Origin: Rubrivivax sp.
GTDB taxonomy: Bacteria; Pseudomonadota; Gammaproteobacteria; Burkholderiales; Burkholderiaceae_C
DNA length: 64,000 nucleotides
Reading direction: 5' to 3'
Assembly: GCA_018780805.1 (NCBI GenBank)
Contig: JADMJD010000112.1
Span: forward strand, 62,001 to 126,000
Below, piece by piece: positions 54,804 to 62,730 of the stretch. How positions within the stretch are numbered: position 1 is the first letter of the stretch; each line of letters starts with the position of its first letter. The notes beneath the pieces were generated by a model. It saw only the letters and a list, made by a program, of their open reading frames with translations, searched no databases and was not told the DNA's origin. Both the position numbers and the translations under genes were made by a program.

Positions 54804-56767
54804 ACCGACACCTGTTTCACGCCGCCGGCGCCGCCGGCCTGGTGGCCATCGGCTGGGTAGCCGCCGGCTACCTGCCCGGCAGCCCGCTGGCCCTGGGCAT
54901 GACGCTGCTGATCGCCGCCTTCTACGCGATGGGCGTGCACGAGCTGTGGCGCTACCAGCAGGCCACAAAAGGCCTGGACGCGGCGCTGGGCACGCTCACC
55001 GCGCCGCCCACCGCGCTGCCCGAATGGCTGCAGCAGCTGCCCGCCCCGCTGCAGCAGCCGGTGCGGCTGCGCGTGGCTGGGGACCGTGTGGCCTTCGCCG
55101 GCCCGGCGCTGGCGCCTTACCTGTCGGGCCTGCTGGTGCTGCTGGGCATGCTGGGCACCTTCCTGGGCATGGTGGTCACGCTCAAGGGCACGGGCGTGGC
55201 GATGGCGCAGGCCGGCGACGTGAACGCGCTGCGCGAATCGCTGGCCGCCCCGGTGCGTGGCCTGGGGCTGGCGTTTGGCACCAGCGTGGCCGGTGTCGCC
55301 GGCTCGGCGATGCTGGGCCTGATGTCGGCGCTGTGCCGGCGCGCGCGGCAACAGGCGGCGCAGCGGCTGGACGCCCAGATCGCCGGCCCGCTGCAGCGCT
55401 TCGGCCGCGCCTGGCTGCAGGCCGAGCAGGCTGCGCAGGCCCGACTGGAGGCCCAACAACAGGCGCAACAACAGGCCCGCGAGCAGGCCCAGAGCCAGGC
55501 CCAGCTGCTGCAGCCGCTGGTGGAGCGGCTGCAGACGCTGGCCGAACAGCTGGCCCGCCAAGGCCAGCAAACGGCCGAGCATCTGACACAGCAGAGCCAA
55601 CACAGCGCAGCCAAACTGACCGCCATGGCCGAGCAGACCGCCGGGCAGCTGTCTCAGCACGGCCAGCAGATGGCCGAGCAGCTGTCCCACCTGAGCCAGC
55701 AGACAGCGGCGCAGCTGCTGGCCACCCAGCAGCAGGTGCAAGCGGGCCACGAGCAGGTCTTCCGTGAGCTCGCCGCCGCCGTGCAGGCCAGCCTGCAGCG
55801 CAGCCTGAGCGACAGCGCCCGCCTGGCGGCCGACACGCTGCAGCCGGCCGTGGCCGCCACGCTGGACGGCATCACGCGCGAGACCGCGGCGCTGCACGGC
55901 CACATCAGCGCCACGGTGCAGCAGCAGCTGGACGGCCTGGCGCAGCGCTTCGAGCAGCACAGCAGCCGCTGGGCCGACACGCTGGGCGCGCAGGCCCGGC
56001 AGCAGGCCGCGGCCCTGGTGCAGACGCTGGCCGAGGCCCAGGCCCAGCAGTCGGCCCAGGCCGCGGCGCTGGGCCGCATGACCGAGCAGACGGCGGCGCT
56101 GCACAACGGCCTGGCCGAGCGCCTGGCGCAGCAGACCCACCGCTGGCTGGACGAGGCCGCGGCCCGTCAGCAGGCCCAGGCCAGCACGCTGCTGGACATG
56201 CTGGCGCAGGGCCAGGCCACGCAGATGGCGGCCTGGGAAGACGTGGTCACCCAGCTGCGCGGCAAGCTCAGCGAGAGTCTGGCACACGACAACAGCCTGC
56301 TCGCCGAGCGCACCCAGATCATGGGCACGCTGCACACCTTGCTGGGCGCGGTGCAGCACACCTCCACCGAGCAGAAGGCCGCGATCGACGCGCTGGTGGC
56401 CGCCAGCGCCCACTGGCTGGAGACGGCCGGCGCGCGTTTCACCGAGCAGGTGAACACCGAATCGGCGCGGCTGGAGGCCGTGGCCGCACAGCTGGGTGCC
56501 AGCGCGGTGGACGTGGCCAGCCTGGGCGAGGCCTTTGGAGCCGCAGTGGGGCAGTTCGGCGACGCCAGCGCCCAGGTGCTGGCCCACCTGCAGCGCGTGG
56601 AAGAAACCTTGGCCAAGGCCAGCACGCGCAGCGACGAACAACTGGCCTACTACGTGGCCCAGGCGCGTGAGGTGATCGACCTGAGCCTGCTGTCGCAGAA
56701 GCAGATCGTGGAAGACCTGCAGCGGCTGGCGCGGCGCCAAGTGGCCGCCGCGAGCGAAGCGGCATGA
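54800..56767 (+). CDS. DUF802 protein: MotA/ZorA-like membrane core with long coiled-coil tail
   Basis: 655 residues. N-terminal TM segments are at about 8-30 and 30-48, then the MotA/TolQ/ExbB-like pair at about 110-132 (YLSGLLVLLGMLGTFLGMVV) and 160-185 (GLAFGTSVAGVAGSAMLGLM). From about 200 to 645 the chain is a Gln/Ala-rich coiled coil with heptad character. This architecture is that of ZorA: a stator ring with a long cytoplasmic tail. The next gene encodes an OmpA/MotB-like partner. The start overlaps the DUF3348 stop by four bases. The physiological role is unknown. Confidence 0.78.
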   Translation: MNRHLFHAAGAAGLVAIGWVAAGYLPGSPLALGMTLLIAAFYAMGVHELWRYQQATKGLDAALGTLTAPPTALPEWLQQLPAPLQQPVRLRVAGDRVAFAGPALAPYLSGLLVLLGMLGTFLGMVVTLKGTGVAMAQAGDVNALRESLAAPVRGLGLAFGTSVAGVAGSAMLGLMSALCRRARQQAAQRLDAQIAGPLQRFGRAWLQAEQAAQARLEAQQQAQQQAREQAQSQAQLLQPLVERLQTLAEQLARQGQQTAEHLTQQSQHSAAKLTAMAEQTAGQLSQHGQQMAEQLSHLSQQTAAQLLATQQQVQAGHEQVFRELAAAVQASLQRSLSDSARLAADTLQPAVAATLDGITRETAALHGHISATVQQQLDGLAQRFEQHSSRWADTLGAQARQQAAALVQTLAEAQAQQSAQAAALGRMTEQTAALHNGLAERLAQQTHRWLDEAAARQQAQASTLLDMLAQGQATQMAAWEDVVTQLRGKLSESLAHDNSLLAERTQIMGTLHTLLGAVQHTSTEQKAAIDALVAASAHWLETAGARFTEQVNTESARLEAVAAQLGASAVDVASLGEAFGAAVGQFGDASAQVLAHLQRVEETLAKASTRSDEQLAYYVAQAREVIDLSLLSQKQIVEDLQRLARRQVAAASEAA

Positions 56768-56798
56768 GCGCGCCGGGCCGCTCCCAAGCGCTCATCCC
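56762..56798. repeat. Dispersed palindromic repeat, copy 2 (inverted)
   Basis: This 37-base element is the reverse complement of the element at 8678-8714 with two base differences. It begins at the stop codon of the DUF802 gene (GCATGAGCGCGC) and fills part of the 58-base gap before the OmpA gene. It has the same hairpin-forming arms as copy 1. Confidence 0.75.
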
Positions 56799-56825
56799 GC
56801 AGCGCGCAACGCGGAGGGTAGTCCA

Positions 56826-57509
56826 GTGACCACGGCCGACGACGCCGTGGACGGCGGTGCCGAGCCCGGCGCCCCGGTGTGGGCCGTGTTCGGCGACCTG
56901 ATGGCCGGGCTGCTGGGCGCGTTTGTGCTGATCCTGGTGGCCACGCTGGCGCTGCAGCTGGACCTGGCCACACGGCTGGACGACGCCGTCAAACAACGGC
57001 AAGCCGAAGCACAGCGCCGCACGGCGCTGGAGCAGGCGCTGGCCATCCCGCTGGCCGTCCTTTTGAAGGAAGGCCGTGTGACCCTGGACAACGGCCGCAT
57101 CGGCATCAGCAGCAGCCTGCTGTTTGCCTTCAACTCCGACCAGCTGGAGCCCGAGGGCCGGCAGCTGCTGCAGGGCCTGGCGCAGACACTGGCGCCCTAC
57201 CTGGCCGCGCGCAACGAGATGCTGATGGTGAGCGGCTTCACCGACGACCGCGGCGTGCGCGGCGGCAGCCGCAGTTTTGCCGACAACTGGGAGCTCTCGG
57301 CCCAGCGCGCGCTGACGGTGACCCGCGCACTCATCGACGCCGGCGTGCCGCGCAGCGCGGTGTTCGCCGCGGCCTTCGGCGCCGAACAGCCGGTGGCGCC
57401 CAACAGCAGCGCCGACGGCCGCGCGCTGAACCGGCGCGTGGAAATCACGCCCACGCCGCGGCCGGTGGTGAATGCGGTGAACGCCGCCTCCGCGCCTGCC
57501 GGCCGATGA
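56826..57509 (+). CDS. OmpA/MotB/ZorB-like stator partner
   Basis: 227 residues from GTG 56826. One TM helix (about 20-45) carries Asp24 at its start (VFGDLMAGLLGAFVLILVAT), the position of the proton-carrying Asp of MotB/ZorB. A short coiled linker follows, then an OmpA-like peptidoglycan-binding domain at about 105-215 (FAFNSDQLEPEGRQLLQGLA, VSGFTDDRG, LNRRVEITP). It should form an ion-driven 5:2 type complex with the DUF802 protein. It overlaps the DUF2894 gene by four bases. Confidence 0.82.
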   Translation: MTTADDAVDGGAEPGAPVWAVFGDLMAGLLGAFVLILVATLALQLDLATRLDDAVKQRQAEAQRRTALEQALAIPLAVLLKEGRVTLDNGRIGISSSLLFAFNSDQLEPEGRQLLQGLAQTLAPYLAARNEMLMVSGFTDDRGVRGGSRSFADNWELSAQRALTVTRALIDAGVPRSAVFAAAFGAEQPVAPNSSADGRALNRRVEITPTPRPVVNAVNAASAPAGR

Positions 57510-57970
57510 ACACCCCGCCGTCGCCGGGGCAGGCTGCGCGCCAGCGCCACATCGACGCGCTGGCCCGGCGCGCCGCCACGCAGCCCGGCCCCACGCGGCA
57601 GCTGCTGGCGCAGCGCCTGGCCACGCTGCGGGCAGCGCAGCACCAGACAGCACCTGGCCGCGCGCAGGTCATGGCACAGCCCGCGCCGCCGGCATCCCCG
57701 CGCCCGCTGGCCGAGCTGCTGGCCCACATCCAGCGCCACGCCGCCGCACCCGGCGAGCTGCGCGCCGTGCACCAGGACCGCGGCACCTGGTCGCGCCTGC
57801 ACGTGCAGCACCGGTTGGTGCAATCGCTGGCGCAGGTGCCGGCGCAGGCCGGGCCTCTGAACACCGAGCACCTGCTGCACCAGGCGTTGACGCTGATGCA
57901 GGCCACCTCGCCCGACTACCTGCAGCACTTCATGGTGCACGTGGAAGCGCTGCTGGCGCTGGAGCGTTGA
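57506..57970 (+). CDS. DUF2894 family protein
   Basis: 154 residues from ATG 57506. Basic, helix-rich N-terminus (RQRHIDALARRAATQPGP), a Pro-rich break, then LAELLAHIQRHAAAPGELRA and the C-terminal YLQHFMVHVEALLAL. The family occurs with DUF3348, DUF802 and OmpA genes, as here; the function is unknown. No signal peptide or TM is seen, so it is likely cytosolic and could contact the coiled-coil tail. Confidence 0.75.
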   Translation: MNTPPSPGQAARQRHIDALARRAATQPGPTRQLLAQRLATLRAAQHQTAPGRAQVMAQPAPPASPRPLAELLAHIQRHAAAPGELRAVHQDRGTWSRLHVQHRLVQSLAQVPAQAGPLNTEHLLHQALTLMQATSPDYLQHFMVHVEALLALER

Positions 57971-58155
57971 CAAGGGAGCCGCTGCACGCACAGGCCATCC
58001 CTGCAGATTTAACACGCGCTAAAGGACATAAAGGTGGGTCGCCGGACATGCTTCGTCCCATGCACCGTGCATCGACGTTGGCACCCGCCGCGCCGCCATC
58101 CGGCCACAAGAAGCGCATTGAACTTGCGGCCCTTTGAGTCCTTTTGGAGTTCAAC

Positions 58156-58581
58156 ATGACCAAGACCTTCCTCCAGCGCAGCGTTCAAACCGGATGCGCC
58201 GCATTGCTCGCCGTGTGTGCAGCCGCCGTGAGCGCGCAGACCACCACGCTGTCTGTCGATGCCCTGGCCAATTGCGTCGGCATCTTCGGCGGCACGAACA
58301 ACCCTGTGCCCTCCGTGACGCTGCAGCCCGGCACCTATTCGGTGAAGGTGAAGTCGAGCACCGCCACCTATTGCGCCGACGGGACCTGCCCGCACCCGGC
58401 CACCGCCGTCACCATTTTCGATGGCAACAGCTACGTGTCGGAGACGTTCATCATCAAGGCCACCGGCCTGGGGACCAAGCTGACCTTGCCGGCCACGGCC
58501 TTTGTCTGGGCCTACTTCCTGGACACGGAGTGCTCGGACAACGCCGGCGGTTCGTCGCTGCAGTTCACGCTGAGGAACTGA
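58156..58581 (+). CDS. Small secreted beta-rich protein
   Basis: 141 residues from ATG 58156 with GGAG six bases upstream. Signal peptide 1-28 (FLQRSVQTGCAALLAVCAAAV, cleavage near VSAQ). The mature part has LSVDALANCVGIFGGTNN, YSVKVKSSTATYCADGTC and a C-terminal SSLQFTLRN strand, with four cysteines suitable for two disulfides. No family is recognised. The 185-base region upstream contains no gene. A strong hairpin follows it. Confidence 0.65.
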   Translation: MTKTFLQRSVQTGCAALLAVCAAAVSAQTTTLSVDALANCVGIFGGTNNPVPSVTLQPGTYSVKVKSSTATYCADGTCPHPATAVTIFDGNSYVSETFIIKATGLGTKLTLPATAFVWAYFLDTECSDNAGGSSLQFTLRN

Positions 58582-58613
58582 CCCACCCGCGCGGGGCTTG
58601 ATTCACCCCCGCC

Positions 58614-58647
58614 AGCAGGTCGGGCAGCGGGCGCTGCCCGACCTGCT
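58614..58647. terminator. Perfect 15-base-arm hairpin
   Basis: AGCAGGTCGGGCAGC (58614-58628) and its exact complement (58633-58647) flank a four-base loop GGGC. It lies 33 bases after the secreted-protein stop and 31 before the next start. It lacks a T-run, so it is either a factor-independent-like terminator variant, an attenuator or an mRNA-protecting hairpin. Confidence 0.6.
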
Positions 58648-58677
58648 AGCGCTGGAACGCCGGACAATTCGGGCACC

Positions 58678-59493
58678 ATGATGAACGCCCAGGCCCTCAC
58701 GCTCGGCCCCTTGCTGCTGCCGCTGCCCCTGCTGCTGAGCCTGGGCACCGCCATGCTGACGCTGGTGCTGGCCAAGGCCCTGGGCCGCCGCGCGGGCGTG
58801 GACGCCGAGGCCGTGGCCTGGCAGGCCCTGCTGGTGGCCGCCGTGGTGGCGCGGCTGGCGTTTGTCTTTGAATACAAGACGCTGTACTTCTCGGCCCCGC
58901 TGAGCATCGTGGACATCCGGGACGGCGGCTGGAACGCGCCCGCCGGCCTGGCCGGCACCTGGCTCTACGCGCTCAGCCGCATGCGCAAGACGCCGGCCCT
59001 CGTCAAACCGCTGCGCTGGTCCCTGGCCGCGGGCACGCTGCTGTTCGTCAGCGGCACCGCGGTGCTGGCGCTGCAAGGCCCGCGCGGCCAGCCGCTGCCC
59101 GATCTGCAGTTCAGCAACCTGCAGGGTGAGCCGGTGGCGCTGCGCAGCTTCGTCGGCCAGCCCACCGTCATCAACCTCTGGGCCACCTGGTGCCCGCCCT
59201 GCGTGCGCGAGATGCCGGTGTTCCAGCAGGCGCAGGCCCAGCACCCGGGCGTGCACTTCGTGTTCCTGAACCAGGGCGAAGACAGCGCTCGCGTGGCGCG
59301 CTGGTTGCACGCGCAGCAACTGGACCTGCACCACGTGCTGATCGACCCGAAGCGCCAGGCCAGCGCCAGTTTTCAGCAGCAGGGTTACCCGACGACGTTG
59401 TTCTTCAACGCGCGTGGGGAGCTGGTGTCGATGCGGATCGGGGAGTTGTCGGCGGCGACGCTGGGGGAACGGCTGCAGGCACTGGCGCCCTGA
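58678..59493 (+). CDS. Membrane-anchored TlpA-like thioredoxin-fold protein
   Basis: 271 residues; ATG 58678 or 58681. The N-terminal roughly 125 residues have four to five hydrophobic segments (LGPLLLPLPLLLSLG, AVAWQALLVAAVVARL, WSLAAGTLLFVSGTAVLAL) reminiscent of Lgt-like membrane domains. The C-terminal thioredoxin-like domain has WATWCPPCVREMP (CxxC) and the cis-Pro in GYPTTLFF. It should reduce or oxidise periplasmic disulfides, as in cytochrome c maturation or redox defence. Confidence 0.85.
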   Translation: MMNAQALTLGPLLLPLPLLLSLGTAMLTLVLAKALGRRAGVDAEAVAWQALLVAAVVARLAFVFEYKTLYFSAPLSIVDIRDGGWNAPAGLAGTWLYALSRMRKTPALVKPLRWSLAAGTLLFVSGTAVLALQGPRGQPLPDLQFSNLQGEPVALRSFVGQPTVINLWATWCPPCVREMPVFQQAQAQHPGVHFVFLNQGEDSARVARWLHAQQLDLHHVLIDPKRQASASFQQQGYPTTLFFNARGELVSMRIGELSAATLGERLQALAP

Positions 59494-59506
59494 TTCGGCC
59501 GCTGAT

Positions 59507-59986
59507 TCAGCCCCGAACGGCTGTTTCGATCTGGGCGGTGTCGATCTTGCCCATCTGCATCATCGCGGCAAAGGCGCGCTGGGCCGCGGCCGGGTCTGGA
59601 TTGGCGATCGCCGCGGTCAGAACACGCGGCGTGATCTGCCAGGACAGGCCCCACTTGTCCTTGCACCAGCCACAGGCGCTGGCCTGGCCGCCGTGGCCGA
59701 CGATGGCATCCCACAGGCGGTCCGTCTCCGCCTGGTCGTCGGTGGCCACCTGGAAGGAGAACGCCTCGCTGTGCGGGAAAGCCGGCCCGCCGTTGAGCCC
59801 CAGGCAGGGGATGCCCATCACGGTGAACTCGACGGTGAGCACATCGCCTTGCCGCCCCGAGGGGTAGTCCGCCGGCGCGCGGTAGACGGTGCCGACATGG
59901 CTGTCGGGAAACGTGGCCGCGTAGAATTGCGCGGCTTTGACGGCGTCGCCGTTGAACCAGAGGCAGATGGTGTTCTTGGGGGGCGT
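59507..59986 (-). CDS. VOC-family (PhnB/YdhM-like) protein with ACG as the only plausible start
   Basis: 159 residues if translation starts at the ACG at 59984-59986, which reads T/M-PPKNTICLWFNGDAVKAA. A GGAG motif lies exactly seven bases upstream, as for a normal start. No ATG, GTG or TTG occurs in this frame between the upstream in-frame stop near 60078 and the GTG at 59842, which would remove half of the domain. Body motifs are FYAATFPDSHVG, GIPCLGLNGGPAF, ACGWCKDKWGLSWQI and the C-terminal AAQRAFAAMMQMGKID. It is a glyoxalase-fold protein, likely metal-dependent, of unknown substrate. Confidence 0.75.
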   Translation of the reverse strand, partial: TPPKNTICLWFNGDAVKAAQFYAATFPDSHVGTVYRAPADYPSGRQGDVLTVEFTVMGIPCLGLNGGPAFPHSEAFSFQVATDDQAETDRLWDAIVGHGGQASACGWCKDKWGLSWQITPRVLTAAIANPDPAAAQRAFAAMMQMGKIDTAQIETAVRG

Positions 59987-60076
59987 GGTCGTTCTCCGGG
60001 GCGGGCGGGGGAGGCCTGTGGTGTACGACGAGTGACGCGGGGTGGCATCGACAAACGGCCTGGAGCAACGACCGCT

Positions 60077-60397
60077 TCAGTCTTCGTCGAGCCAGGCCGG
60101 AATGTCACGCTGCGCATGCAACACGCGCAAGACATCGATGTCATCGGCACGTTCGACGTAGAACACCAAGTAGGGGAAGCGCTGGACACGCCAGAAACGC
60201 AAGTCTGCAAATCCGAGCTGGTGGGCATAACGAGGTGAGCCGGTCGCCGGATGGCGCGCGATGTGCATGTATGCCCGTTCCAACTCATCCACGAAGCCCA
60301 GCGCCACTGCCGTACCACCATCGCGCAAGTAGTGCTCGATGGCGTCTTCCACATCCAGATGGGCCAGCTCGCGCAGAACGACCGGCTTCATGGCCAT
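60077..60397 (-). CDS. ParE/RelE-family toxin
   Basis: 106 residues from ATG 60397. ParE features are LRELAHLDVEDAIEHYLRDG, HIARHPATGSPRYA and the conserved RFPYLVFYV with late RVLHAQRDIPAWL. ParE toxins usually inhibit DNA gyrase. The start overlaps the stop of the RHH antitoxin by four bases, as expected for a type II toxin-antitoxin operon. An ATG two codons in (60391) is possible. Confidence 0.88.
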   Translation of the reverse strand: MAMKPVVLRELAHLDVEDAIEHYLRDGGTAVALGFVDELERAYMHIARHPATGSPRYAHQLGFADLRFWRVQRFPYLVFYVERADDIDVLRVLHAQRDIPAWLDED

Positions 60398-60636
60398 CAG
60401 GGCTGGCTGCGTTTTCCGATCTTGCTGCGCAGCGCCGAGAAGTAGGCCCCGTCGGCCACCGCGGCAGGCTTCGAGCTGGCACCTGCCAACAGAAGGCCTC
60501 GAAGCTGGAGACGCTCCTGGTCCTTGCGGATCAGTTCTCGAACGTACTCGCTGCTGGTCCCGAACCCTCGGCTGTTCACCTGTTCATCAACAAACGACTT
60601 CAACGCGTCGGGCAGCGAGATGTTCATCGTGCTCAT
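60397..60636 (-). CDS. ParD-like ribbon-helix-helix antitoxin
   Basis: 79 residues from ATG 60636 (MSTMNISLPDALKSFVDEQV). The N-terminal MNISLPDALKSF is the RHH strand-helix, followed by GTSSEYVRELIRKDQERLQ. The C-terminus is a flexible toxin-binding tail (YFSALRSKIGKRSQP). It neutralises the adjacent ParE and autoregulates the operon. It is the last gene before the lower-GC methylase island. Confidence 0.88.
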   Translation of the reverse strand: MSTMNISLPDALKSFVDEQVNSRGFGTSSEYVRELIRKDQERLQLRGLLLAGASSKPAAVADGAYFSALRSKIGKRSQP

Positions 60637-60939
60637 GGACTGATGGTAGAAGGCTTGGCAAAGTTTGGCAAACAGGGCAGGGGGACGTTGGGAGGCCTGC
60701 GCTCGCACTGACGATGGCGTGCATCGTTTGTGGCCTCGGCCGGCCGTCGCCATTTGAACCGTGGGACTCTTGCCGGTCGGTTTTATGCATGTTGGCCGCC
60801 TTGTGTATAGGAATCCCGCCTTTTCTATACAAGTTGGCCAGCACTTGCAAAGCGGCGCGGATGCCGGACAGGTTGCTCTGCGGCGTGAGGGGCGACAACG
60901 ACCGAGAGGCGCTGACCAAAATCGGGCGGCCGCGTGGGC
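60637..60939. other. Non-coding stretch at the island boundary
   Basis: About 300 bases with no convincing gene on either strand. It contains the parD promoter region and an imperfect inverted repeat CTTGTGTATAG (60800-60810) / CTATACAAG (60825-60833). Base composition changes here toward lower GC. No integrase, transposase or tRNA remnant is visible. Confidence 0.6.
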
Positions 60940-62559
60940 TCAGGCAAGCTTGGCCCGCTTTAGCAGATCGCCTACTACCTCAGCAATTTGCTGGGCAAGC
61001 AACGGAGGCACCGCGTTTCCGACCTGGGTGTACTGCGATGTTCGGTTCCCAAGAAACACGTAGGAGTCCGGAAATGTCTGCAGCCGGGCAGCCTCTCGAA
61101 CAGTGAGGCTTCGGCATTGGTTCGGTTTGGGATGGATAAAGGCATGACCATCCTTGGCAATGTGACTCGTCACGGTCATGCTGTGGTGATCGGCCAGCTG
61201 CACTCGAAACCGGTCCTTGAAGATCGAGTCGCCGATATTGTCCGGGTCGACGTTCTTGTGGGCAGGCAACAGACACTTTGGGAAATCCATCAGCCGAGGA
61301 CTGGCCTTCGTAACTTCGCCGAAGGCCGCGGCGAAAAGATAGCGCACCAGATCAGTAGGCATATGGGCTCGGCTCTCGTGATTTGTCAGCAGATCGAGCG
61401 GCCGATCGCGATACCAGTCCGCCAGACGTTTGGGCAGGCGATCCTTTGACGCGGCGTTCAAACGCGTGCGATCTCCTCCGAACCCGGGATCTAGTAAGCG
61501 CTGCCGAAACTTATCGCGCACCGCCATCAACTTCTCCGCAACCGCGGACTCAACCTCGCGGCCAGAGCCTTTCAGCTCCTTCACCGCCTTGTCGAAGAAA
61601 GAGGAGTGAAACGCATCGAGCCAAGTCTGGCCCTTGCCTCGATACGAAAGCCGAGGACGGAGCGGCGGCAAATCGCAAATCACGTCCCACATGGTGGGGG
61701 GCCTCGACCGGACAAGCGTGCCAACACACTTGGCAATCTCGAAAACGTCCTTTCGAACCCCCAAGATGATCACTCGATGGCGGGCCTGGGGGACGCCGTA
61801 CTCCTCGGCCTTCACGATGAAGTCTTCCGGTCTCGGATCGACGAGCACTCCTTCAGTAGCAGAGAGCGCAAACAAGACGTACTCGACTCCAGAACCCGAG
61901 AGGCCAGACACGCTTGGCCTCTTGAGGTCCTGCATGATCGTTTCAAAGATGTGCCTGTCTAGAACGCGAGAAGTCAAGATTCCCTTGACGTTCTCCATAA
62001 CGAAGACTGCCGGCTCAAACTCGCTGATCACACCCAAATACTCGCGATAGAGGAAGTGTCGATGGTCCGCCTCTGCCGCGTAGCCTTTCGTGCCCCTATT
62101 TCGGGATCTTCCGACGATCGAGTACGCCTGACATGGGGGTCCTCCAATCAGCACCGCATTCCGCGGCAAACCTCCATTTCTAGAGTAAACGGCCAAGCGG
62201 TCGCGGATCATGGACGATGCAAGCTGGCGCGCCTCGGGACCGAGCTCAAAATTCAACGCCTCTCTATCGGCAGCGATACACGCTTGGGTGATAGCGGGAT
62301 CACCTGACTCGCGCAACTGGTAAAAAACGATGTTCCAAGGCTCGGACTCGATGATGGCGTCCCACTTCCGCCACGTCTCCGCAGTCGCTTTATCGCAGCG
62401 CTGGAGGGCGCGATGCGCGGCCCTGAGCCTGAGGGTCTCGTGGGCCATTTCGTCCTTCTCGATCGACACGGCGATCTCGAACTGAACCGACCGAACGCGC
62501 GAAAATCCCTCCCCTAACCCTCCTGGTCCCGCAAAGAGGTCAATGATTGGTACCGACAT
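60940..62559 (-). CDS. C5-cytosine DNA methyltransferase
   Basis: 539 residues, longer than average because of an insertion before the target-recognition and final motifs. Motif I is DLFAGPGGLGEGF (7-19), motif IV GGPPCQAYS with Cys143 as the nucleophile, motif VI MENVKG (189-194), motif VIII QARHRVIILG (258 onward), and the late motifs TVREAARLQTFPDSY and QVGNAVPPLLAQQIAE. It methylates cytosine C5 in a specific target, which cannot be deduced. Divergent from vsr with a 171-base gap holding both promoters. Lower GC and rarer codons mark it as recently acquired. Confidence 0.93.
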   Translation of the reverse strand: MSVPIIDLFAGPGGLGEGFSRVRSVQFEIAVSIEKDEMAHETLRLRAAHRALQRCDKATAETWRKWDAIIESEPWNIVFYQLRESGDPAITQACIAADREALNFELGPEARQLASSMIRDRLAVYSRNGGLPRNAVLIGGPPCQAYSIVGRSRNRGTKGYAAEADHRHFLYREYLGVISEFEPAVFVMENVKGILTSRVLDRHIFETIMQDLKRPSVSGLSGSGVEYVLFALSATEGVLVDPRPEDFIVKAEEYGVPQARHRVIILGVRKDVFEIAKCVGTLVRSRPPTMWDVICDLPPLRPRLSYRGKGQTWLDAFHSSFFDKAVKELKGSGREVESAVAEKLMAVRDKFRQRLLDPGFGGDRTRLNAASKDRLPKRLADWYRDRPLDLLTNHESRAHMPTDLVRYLFAAAFGEVTKASPRLMDFPKCLLPAHKNVDPDNIGDSIFKDRFRVQLADHHSMTVTSHIAKDGHAFIHPKPNQCRSLTVREAARLQTFPDSYVFLGNRTSQYTQVGNAVPPLLAQQIAEVVGDLLKRAKLA

Positions 62560-62730
62560 GAGGACTTGTAGCTGTTCTTTGCTTCTGAGTGTTGACGGTC
62601 GGTGCCTCGCGTGCGGTAGTAGCCAGGCTCAACCGAGCATCGTACCAAGCGGCCTGATGCGACCCGGACGCGGCACCATGCGACCACGCGGTGCCGGGAC
62701 GTTCTCCAAGGCTGAACTTGCGAGCCGGCC

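Noticed and set aside
54800-57509. Zorya anti-phage system
   Set aside because: The DUF802/OmpA pair looks ZorAB-like, but no ZorC, ZorD or ZorE is present and the flanking genes are DUF3348 and DUF2894.
60587-60919. Possible 110-codon minus-strand gene between parD and the methylase
   Set aside because: It overlaps the parD coding region, has low-complexity composition, no ribosome site and no recognisable motif.
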